Assembly: GCA_022722495.1 (NCBI GenBank)
Contig: JAIJLI010000002.1
Location: 1 to 55,594 of the forward strand
Direction: 5' to 3'
DNA: 55,594 nt
Source of the DNA: Dialister sp.
GTDB lineage: Bacteria > Bacillota > Negativicutes > Veillonellales > Dialisteraceae
Both the position numbers and the translations under genes were made by a program. Of this stretch, positions 51,241 through 55,594 are shown in pieces. The notes below the pieces were generated by a model, which was not told the origin of the DNA, did no database searches, and saw nothing but the letters and a program-made list of their open reading frames with translations. How positions within the stretch are numbered: position 1 is the first letter of the stretch; every line of letters begins with the position of its first letter.

Positions 51241-51582
51241 ATGACAAAGAAAATCAACGATGACGCTATGTCTTCACTGCTTAATGGACTTTCCGGCGGT
51301 GATGCAGTTCCGGCTGTAAAAGGAGAAGTTGCCGAAGCAAAAGCAATTCCCCAAAAGGTTAATTCCGAGAAAAGCTCTATCGAACGAGAAAGAATCTGCA
51401 CTCTCATAGAGTCGGATGTAATGTCGAAGGTAAGAGCAATATCTGAGAAGGAAGGACTTTCTATTGCATCCATCATCAACCTTGGACTTAAAGTTGTTGT
51501 TGAGAATTACGAAAAGTCTCACGGCAAAGTTAAGGGCAGTAATTTCAAGAAGGGTAAGATTGATGAAGTCTTTAATATTTAA
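51241..51582 (+). CDS. Probable ribbon-helix-helix partner of ParA
   Basis: 113 aa. The N-terminal ~45 residues are disordered (LLNGLSGGDAVPAVKGEVAE). The C-terminal part (RICTLIESDVMSKVRAISEK, then EGLSIASIINLGLKVVVENY) has strand-helix-helix spacing like the RHH domain of small ParB/ParG or DUF3408-type proteins that follow parA in Bacteroidetes elements. It probably binds the palindromes upstream of parA. A very strong terminator follows. Confidence 0.65.
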   Translation: MTKKINDDAMSSLLNGLSGGDAVPAVKGEVAEAKAIPQKVNSEKSSIERERICTLIESDVMSKVRAISEKEGLSIASIINLGLKVVVENYEKSHGKVKGSNFKKGKIDEVFNI

Positions 51583-51587
51583 AACAT

Positions 51588-51631
51588 CACGAAAAAATCC
51601 CTGATGAAGAATCATCGGGGATTTTTTCGTG
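51588..51631. terminator. Strong terminator after the par operon
   Basis: A 20-bp stem with one wobble (51588-51607 with 51612-51631), loop AGAA, a GC-rich core ATCCCTGATGA and T runs on both strands. Confidence 0.9.
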
Positions 51632-51700
51632 TTACACGAAAGGCGGTATTTCTTTAAAATATACCATATACTAAACATTTGGCATTTTAAAAAAAAGAAA

Positions 51701-51901
51701 ATGGGAAGAAAGATAATACATGTACACTTTTTGGCTAGTCACAAGAACTATTATTTTGGCAGCGTGAGTGCCGTTTACAAAATGTTCACTGCCCAGGATT
51801 TGGGAATCAACGAATCCTATTTGAGACATATACTTACTGAAGACGGCAATCACCATCTGACAGACAAGGTGTTGATTATTCGTTCCAGACTTCTTGTCTA
51901 A
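51701..51901 (+). CDS. Small protein of element 2, 66 aa
   Basis: 66 aa from the ATG at 51701, chosen over an upstream start because the extension is low-complexity and lies just past the terminator. IHVHFLASHKNYYFGSVSAV, then DLGINESYLRHILTEDGNHH: basic at the N-terminus, with a possible HTH (LGINESYLRHILTEDG). No family is recognised. Convergent with the cargo genes at a 13-bp hairpin. Confidence 0.5.
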   Translation: MGRKIIHVHFLASHKNYYFGSVSAVYKMFTAQDLGINESYLRHILTEDGNHHLTDKVLIIRSRLLV

Positions 51902-51914
51902 AACAATTGCATTT

Positions 51915-51949
51915 ATGTGGTTGGTGAATTGTGTTATCACCAACCACAT
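51915..51949. terminator. Bidirectional hairpin between convergent genes
   Basis: ATGTGGTTGGTGA and TCACCAACCACAT form a perfect 13-bp stem around a 9-nt loop, with T-rich flanks on the + strand. Confidence 0.75.
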
Positions 51950-51951
51950 AT

Positions 51952-52626
51952 TTATTGTTTTCTATTATTCTCTTCAATATCTCCAAAGTCTTCTGCTTCG
52001 ATACGCTCACTATCATTACCCATCGCCACTGCTTGTTGTTCACCAGACAGACAGGAAGGCCACAACAAAAGATCTTCTGCAAAATCCTCGATTTCTATTT
52101 TCGCCTTGATTTTATGGCTCCAGTAAACGGAAACCAGGCAAATCACCTCCATAGCCTCTTTGTTGGAGAGCATAGAAATTACGCCCAGCAAGTTGACGAT
52201 TTCATGATCATAGTAGAACTCTTCGGCACCATCACCCATGTGAACGTAATGATCAATCTTGTTAAAAAGAATATCAGAAGCCTTAGTCATATCAATATTA
52301 TTTGGCAAAACACCCTTGATGGCGCAGATAATAACCGCCAGGTATTTAGCATCATGCAGCAACCAGATAGCACGGCAACGAGCAGACACGTTACATACGG
52401 CTACATCCAGGGCGTTTTCTCCTATCCATTCCGTGATTTTTTTCAACGTCTCGCTAACTTCTTCCTTCTTCTCCTCTCCCTTCATAGTATCCGGAACATA
52501 CAGGCTATTATCCATATAACATCCTTCAAGAAAACTTACACTTATGCCAGATACATTATCTTTCACCTTCCATCTTATGGAGTTTGTGATGCTAGGCTCA
52601 ATCGTAAATCTATCTTTCTGATTCAT
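51952..52626 (-). CDS. Unknown cargo protein with hairpin leader, 224 aa
   Basis: 224 aa from the ATG at 52626, directly after leader hairpin site 1. It opens MNQKDRFTIEPSITNSIRWK, is mixed alpha/beta with Cys and Trp residues in the centre (VAVCNVSARCRAIWLLHDAK), and ends in an acidic tail (EDFGDIEENNRKQ). No family is recognised. Its first five codons match those of the 120-aa gene nearby, so the leader plus start were probably copied or recombined as a unit. Acidic, unknown, element-borne and beside an anti-CRISPR-like RNA: a counter-defence candidate. Confidence 0.6.
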   Translation of the reverse strand: MNQKDRFTIEPSITNSIRWKVKDNVSGISVSFLEGCYMDNSLYVPDTMKGEEKKEEVSETLKKITEWIGENALDVAVCNVSARCRAIWLLHDAKYLAVIICAIKGVLPNNIDMTKASDILFNKIDHYVHMGDGAEEFYYDHEIVNLLGVISMLSNKEAMEVICLVSVYWSHKIKAKIEIEDFAEDLLLWPSCLSGEQQAVAMGNDSERIEAEDFGDIEENNRKQ

Positions 52627-52632
52627 AACATT

Positions 52633-52657
52633 GACTTCACCGTGCTGTCGAGGGCTT
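52633..52657 (-). promoter_or_regulatory. Leader hairpin, site 1
   Basis: Minus strand: AAGCCCTC, GAC, loop AGCACGGTGAA, GTC, then CAATGTT before the ATG at 52626. The stem is GAC/GTC where the other sites have CGC/GCG, so the bases change in pairs. Confidence 0.75.
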
Positions 52658-52663
52658 AATATG

Positions 52664-52855
52664 TTAATAAGTAACTCCGTAACCTTCGTTGTTGTCGTAC
52701 TTAGCGAGCAAACAACCGCCACTATTATAGTAACATGTGATGCCACCATCTTCTTTGGTGTAATCATCTTGTTCCAGGCGTTCATTCATGAAGTCGTCAA
52801 ACTCTGGAAATGAAACAAAAGCCTGTCCTCTATCATTAAAATCTAATGTACTCAT
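52664..52855 (-). CDS. Small acidic cargo protein, 63 aa
   Basis: 63 aa, starting 10 bp after the end of the 120-aa gene, so probably in its operon; it has no hairpin leader of its own. STLDFNDRGQAFVSFPEFDD opens an acidic, beta-rich small domain ending YNSGGCLLAKYDNNEGYGVT. Small acidic proteins of this type include known DNA-mimic inhibitors, but no motif here proves that. Function unknown. Confidence 0.55.
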   Translation of the reverse strand: MSTLDFNDRGQAFVSFPEFDDFMNERLEQDDYTKEDGGITCYYNSGGCLLAKYDNNEGYGVTY

Positions 52856-52865
52856 AAAGAAAAAT

Positions 52866-53228
52866 TTAAAGGGTCAGTTCTTCGTGAATAGCCTCACTAA
52901 TGAGATTGGCAATATCTACAGGTATCAAGATACCTACAGTTTTTCCTATATCATCCTTGCAATAGCAAATCGGTTCAGCCTTTTCGTTTGAAAGATACAA
53001 CTGCAATTCATCATCATAACCATCTATGTCATAAGAAGCAGTAATATTGCTTTTCACTTCCATCCCTTTGATGGAAAGCTCGCATTGCCAATAATCGAAA
53101 GGTTTCTTCTTACCTTTAACCATTTTTCGACCACGAACGACAATCAGAGTGACTTCTTTGCCGCTTTTGGTAGTGAATGTAAAGTCCGTTGTTTTTTCTA
53201 TCTTTTGTGTAAAATCTTTCTGATTCAT
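52866..53228 (-). CDS. Cargo protein with hairpin leader, 120 aa
   Basis: 120 aa from the ATG at 53228, right after leader hairpin site 2; an earlier in-frame start would run through the hairpin. MNQKDFTQKIEKTTDFTFTT then KSGKEVTLIVVRGRKMVKGK: a beta-rich N-domain, then YWQCELSIKGMEVKSNITAS and an acidic stretch. It shares the first 15 nt of coding sequence with the 224-aa gene. No family is recognised. Confidence 0.6.
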   Translation of the reverse strand: MNQKDFTQKIEKTTDFTFTTKSGKEVTLIVVRGRKMVKGKKKPFDYWQCELSIKGMEVKSNITASYDIDGYDDELQLYLSNEKAEPICYCKDDIGKTVGILIPVDIANLISEAIHEELTL

Positions 53229-53234
53229 ATAAAT

Positions 53235-53260
53235 TCGCTTCACCGTGCTGCGATAGGGCT
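53235..53260 (-). promoter_or_regulatory. Leader hairpin, site 2
   Basis: Minus strand: CAGCCCTA, TCGC, loop AGCACGGTGAA, GCGA, then ATTTAT before the ATG at 53228. The fourth pair is T-A. Confidence 0.75.
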
Positions 53261-53321
53261 GAAATATCTTAAAAAACATTAATAATTCGGGTGAAATAAT
53301 ACGCCGTATTGTTTTATTTCT

Positions 53322-53330
53322 TAAATTTGC
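53322..53330 (+). promoter_or_regulatory. Promoter of the Cas12a-repeat RNA (-7 box)
   Basis: TAAATTTGC matches TAnnTTTGC and points away from both flanking protein genes. No good -33 box is seen at 19-21 bp. Confidence 0.55.
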
Positions 53331-53431
53331 ACCTGTCTTCGGAAGACTTCAATCGCACCTTTATGGAATAGAAAGAATAATAAAACTTCCGTTGACGGTC
53401 AGACTTCTCAAAAGTCTGTGGATTAAAACGA

Positions 53432-53450
53432 AATTTCTACTATCGTAGAT
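53432..53450 (+). CRISPR. Solitary Cas12a (type V-A) direct repeat
   Basis: AATTTCTACTATCGTAGAT matches the 19-nt processed Cas12a repeat pattern AATTTCTACT-N3-GTAGAT. The stem is TCTAC/GTAGA, the loop TATC, the 5' AATT and 3' T are at the pseudoknot positions. Only one copy exists in the window and there is no cas gene. Confidence 0.8.
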
Positions 53451-53469
53451 TCTGGCTTAGAGCCAAGTT

Positions 53470-53497
53470 AGCCCCGCTTTCAATGCGGGGCTTTTTA
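53470..53497 (+). terminator. Terminator of the Cas12a-repeat RNA
   Basis: AGCCCCGC-TTTCAAT-GCGGGGCT followed by TTTT. On the minus strand no T run follows, so it serves the + strand RNA only. Confidence 0.88.
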
Positions 53498-53515
53498 GTT
53501 CTATTGAAGTAATGG

Positions 53516-54214
53516 CTACGATTTCTTCATCTGCTCACGTGCCCATTCCTTTGCGGTACCTCGTTCAATATCTCCATAACGCTCTAAATCGTGCGCTTGT
53601 TGCAGAAGATTGTCGTATGAAGTATTGTTATGACGGTTGCTCGCTGCGATGATAGCAAGGGCGTGGTCGTAGTTCTTGATTGGTCGAAGAGGGTTCTCAC
53701 GTTCCATCTTTGCGATGAGCTTACCTCGCTTTACGCTGTCGCCTCGCTCAAACTGTCGTGAAATCATTGCTGATATTCTGTCGTTCTTATAATCTACCTT
53801 TTCCTCTGCCATCAGCTGCGCCTCCTCAAAGGTAACTGCATTCTCAGATTTCTTCACAAGTGAACGTGCCCAGGCATCACGAATGTCTTCCCAAGTCTTT
53901 ACCTTCTTTACTGCCGGCTTCTTTCCGTTGAGTAATTCAAGGAAAGCCTTGCCATCTTTGGCAGTTAGGTAATACTCATGATAATGATTCTGATATCCGT
54001 AACCATTATAATTATCTCCGAAAGTACGATAATCAACTTTCTTTTCCTCAACAAAAGTTTTCAGCTTGCCGAGCAAAGAAGTTTTGCCTTCAAAGATACA
54101 AATGTTTACAACACCATTATGTGTGCGTGCAGCTACCCCACTTTTATGCTTTCTGTTGGCATTGTCAACAGAAGAAAATTTAGAAGGCATGAATACTTGT
54201 CTGTAAGTTCCCAT
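53516..54214 (-). CDS. Cargo protein with hairpin leader, 232 aa
   Basis: 232 aa from the ATG at 54214, after leader hairpin site 3. It is basic and aromatic at the N-terminus (TYRQVFMPSKFSSVDNANRK), with a Tyr/His-rich centre (NYNGYGYQNHYHEYYLTAKD) and helical charged C-terminal half (DHALAIIAASNRHNNTSYDN). No family is recognised. It ends 19 bp from the terminator of the opposing Cas12a-repeat RNA, so the two are neighbours by design or by insertion. A counter-defence role is inferred only from context. Confidence 0.6.
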   Translation of the reverse strand: MGTYRQVFMPSKFSSVDNANRKHKSGVAARTHNGVVNICIFEGKTSLLGKLKTFVEEKKVDYRTFGDNYNGYGYQNHYHEYYLTAKDGKAFLELLNGKKPAVKKVKTWEDIRDAWARSLVKKSENAVTFEEAQLMAEEKVDYKNDRISAMISRQFERGDSVKRGKLIAKMERENPLRPIKNYDHALAIIAASNRHNNTSYDNLLQQAHDLERYGDIERGTAKEWAREQMKKS

Positions 54215-54221
54215 ATTGCTT

Positions 54222-54247
54222 GCGCTTAGCCGTGTTGCGCTAGGGCT
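54222..54247 (-). promoter_or_regulatory. Leader hairpin, site 3
   Basis: Minus strand: CAGCCCTA, GCGC, loop AACACGGCTAA, GCGC, then AAGCAAT before the ATG at 54214. The fourth pair is G-C, and the loop differs at three positions. Confidence 0.75.
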
Positions 54248-54286
54248 GAATGTTTTGACTTTCCATCCTCATTATCATGGAAGTTC

Positions 54287-54802
54287 TTAACCCAGGTTTT
54301 CCTGTTCCATTTCCTTCTTGAATTTTCTGATTAACTCCATAGGAGAAAGTGAAACTTCCCATTCGTATTTCCCTGGTTCGATATACTCTCTGTTGTCTAT
54401 CCAGTACTTTGCGCTGGTCTTTTTCGCCAGCAGATTGTTCATAACCTCGTAAAATTCAGGTAAGAGCTTTTCTAACTTAGTTAGTCGAGCGTTCTTTTCC
54501 TCCTCATTTTTAGAAAAACACTCTATGCGGTCTCTATTTCCCTTTATCTCAGCTTCAACATTCTTGACGAAAGTATAGCGCAAGTCTATAGCCCATGTCA
54601 CTTGCTTCTCTGAGCCTTCAAGCTCCGGATAGCCATTTGTAGCTGCATCCGCAAGAGCTTTGTTGTGATGAATCTTTCGCTGACAGGCAGGACACAACTG
54701 CCCTTCTGCCCAGGAGATATAGTTCTCACGCTCGCTAATCTTGCCGAAAAGCTGCTTTTCTACTTCGTGACCGCACTTGTATGTAATCCAATATTTTGCC
54801 AT
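54287..54802 (-). CDS. Zinc-ribbon cargo protein with hairpin leader, 171 aa
   Basis: 171 aa from the ATG at 54802, after leader hairpin site 4. KYWITYKCGHEVEKQLFGKI and WAEGQLCPACQRKIHH give a C-x-H...C-x2-C set that should bind zinc (~9-45). A charged coiled coil follows (KNEEEKNARLTKLEKLLPEF). The C-terminus is basic/aromatic (AKYWIDNREYIEPGKYEWEV). Small Zn-ribbon proteins of this kind are common in Bacteroidetes conjugative elements, without known function. Confidence 0.65.
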   Translation of the reverse strand: MAKYWITYKCGHEVEKQLFGKISERENYISWAEGQLCPACQRKIHHNKALADAATNGYPELEGSEKQVTWAIDLRYTFVKNVEAEIKGNRDRIECFSKNEEEKNARLTKLEKLLPEFYEVMNNLLAKKTSAKYWIDNREYIEPGKYEWEVSLSPMELIRKFKKEMEQENLG

Positions 54803-54809
54803 ATTAGTT

Positions 54810-54835
54810 CCGCTTCACCGTGCTGCGGTAGGGCT
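54810..54835 (-). promoter_or_regulatory. Leader hairpin, site 4
   Basis: Minus strand: AAGCCCTA, CCGC, loop AGCACGGTGAA, GCGG, then AACTAAT before the ATG at 54802. The fourth pair is C-G. Confidence 0.75.
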
Positions 54836-54988
54836 TATATAATTTAAACGTTTTTAAATCAGTTATATTATTTAAATATCCTTGTTTTTCCCATTTTACG
54901 GCTTAATAGCTTAATCTAGTTTTTCGCAATTGGACAAATGGTCTCCTTTTTTGGGAAAAAGTCTATATTACTTTAACATCTATCAGTT

Positions 54989-55222
54989 TTATAATAAAAC
55001 CTCGCTTAGAGGAACTTCCTCAAATTCCCATTCATAACCAACATCGTTACATTGGCTCTGATTCATTTTTTCAAGCTGCTCGGCTTGTTCCTCTGTCATA
55101 GGATGGTTAGCCAATCCTTTGAGAGCCTTTATAGCCTTCTTCTTATTTTTAGTAACCATAGCAATCTCCCTGCTCTTAGTAGAATGCCAATCATCAGTTT
55201 TATATATAACAAAAACATTCAT
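54989..55222 (-). CDS. Small cargo protein, 77 aa
   Basis: 77 aa. NVFVIYKTDDWHSTKSREIA, then a helical, Gln/Glu-rich region (LANHPMTEEQAEQLEKMNQS) and the acidic end YEWEFEEVPLSEVLL. It follows the 85-aa gene by 11 bp, so the two form one leftward unit. It has no hairpin leader. The family is common in Bacteroidetes mobile elements by appearance; function unknown. Confidence 0.55.
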   Translation of the reverse strand: MNVFVIYKTDDWHSTKSREIAMVTKNKKKAIKALKGLANHPMTEEQAEQLEKMNQSQCNDVGYEWEFEEVPLSEVLL

Positions 55223-55233
55223 ATTATATCTGT

Positions 55234-55491
55234 TTAAAATACATAATAGCCGTTTACAGTCTCATAAGGAAGTTCTTCTCCTGTAGTAAAGCTGCAAAGC
55301 TTGTACTTTGGTTTCTTCCCCTCCTTCAACATCTTGTCTATCGCCTTTTTGCAAAGCCAAAAGCTCTGAATCCAGGTACAACGATTGCACCAGAAGTTAA
55401 AGAAGCAATAATCGTCAAATACAGCTTCACTGCCGGTCAGATTGTAATACAGACGGCGAAGTTTAGCCAACGTTTCTTTATTTACTTTCAT
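55234..55491 (-). CDS. Small Cys/aromatic-rich cargo protein, 85 aa
   Basis: 85 aa. A basic helix (VNKETLAKLRRLYYNLTGSE) is followed by a Cys/Trp/Phe-rich core (DDYCFFNFWCNRCTWIQSFW) that may bind metal (C-x5-C-x2-C), and a tail ending ELPYETVNGYYVF. No family is recognised. It has a clean ATG and no hairpin leader. The ~100 bp beyond it to the window end show no gene. Confidence 0.55.
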   Translation of the reverse strand: MKVNKETLAKLRRLYYNLTGSEAVFDDYCFFNFWCNRCTWIQSFWLCKKAIDKMLKEGKKPKYKLCSFTTGEELPYETVNGYYVF

Positions 55492-55594
55492 AATTTATAT
55501 GTATTTTGAAGTTCAACATTCTGTTAATTCACACACTCTCGGATATATCGGGCAACCAGATTCCTGTCTAGCCTTTTAATGATTTCTCATTTCC

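Larger units (their letters stand above)
53336..53497 (+). ncRNA. Candidate RNA anti-CRISPR / solo crRNA with one Cas12a repeat
   Basis: About 160 nt with no ORF, bounded by a -7 box (53322-53330) and a rho-independent terminator (53470-53497). In order: hairpin GTCTT-CGG-AAGAC near the 5' end, hairpin CAGACTT-CTCAA-AAGTCTG (53400-53418), a single Cas12a-type repeat (53432-53450), then hairpin TGGCT-TAG-AGCCA (53453-53465) where a guide would be, then the terminator. It lies antisense to and between two cargo genes. A lone repeat with a structured pseudo-spacer fits the solitary repeat units described as RNA anti-CRISPRs better than a working guide. Confidence 0.7.

Noticed and set aside
53432..53450. 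A full type V-A CRISPR array
   Set aside because: Only one repeat copy, no second repeat within spacer distance and no cas gene in the window.
43119..55594. A relaxase, integrase, terminase or capsid gene that would type element 2
   Set aside because: None of the frames shows tyrosine- or serine-recombinase, relaxase or phage structural motifs. The type of element stays open.

Overview
The window reads as chromosomal DNA of a Prevotellaceae bacterium, probably Segatella/Prevotella copri-like. This is inferred from the Bacteroidetes promoter signature (TAnnTTTGC) before most transcription units, weak Shine-Dalgarno sites, typical Bacteroidetes housekeeping proteins (SlyD with a Cys-rich tail, PepD, DUF4421 barrel, DUF1460 amidase, OmpH lipoprotein) and A/T-rich intergenic DNA. 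A core block of about 16 kb (27.1-42.85 kb) lies between two mobile elements, and both elements run off the window.

Element 1 (1 to about 26.5 kb) is the right part of a prophage. A rightward block (2-7880) carries a CotH-kinase-containing fibre, an LRR-like protein and a string of small structural or accessory proteins. A convergent leftward block (24.2 to 7.9 kb) has the layout of an ejection-protein trio: 219 aa, 373 aa and a 4830-aa polyvalent protein. The giant protein carries a zinc-peptidase motif, three ADP-ribosyltransferase-like domains, a pyrophosphatase-like domain, a C5-cytosine methyltransferase and a long C-terminal helical region, joined at nearly every boundary by a recurring KFSLR-type motif. 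A small DUF5681-like gene and three leftward small genes with a long structured leader close the element. Terminase, portal, capsid and integrase are not in view.

Core chromosome (27.1-42.85 kb): a secreted helical protein, slyD, aroC, nth, an ompH-like lipoprotein, pepD, a small lipoprotein, an ECF sigma factor, htpG, and a leftward cluster engB - Gfo/Idh/MocA oxidoreductase - DUF4421 - DUF1460 amidase, preceded by an ABC-F ATPase. Four CTTAAG boxes spaced exactly 22 bp apart lie upstream of htpG.

Element 2 (about 43.1 kb to the end) is a second integrated element of unresolved type (prophage or ICE). An XRE repressor faces a replication operon across an operator-like array of three TGCGCA boxes at exact 11-bp spacing. 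The operon encodes small DNA-binding proteins, a duplicated winged-helix replication initiator, a DnaC-like loader, a Toprim primase, unknown proteins and a macro-domain protein. The initiator is split by an 11-bp tandem repeat whose copy number sets the reading frame. Next come parA and a probable ribbon-helix-helix partner, then a leftward set of small cargo genes. Four of these genes carry, directly before the start codon, the same short hairpin leader with compensatory base changes. Between two of them, on the opposite strand, lies a promoter-repeat-terminator unit containing a single perfect Cas12a-type CRISPR repeat. That unit looks like an RNA anti-CRISPR or solo crRNA. This 51.9-55 kb region is the best candidate for an undescribed counter-defence system.
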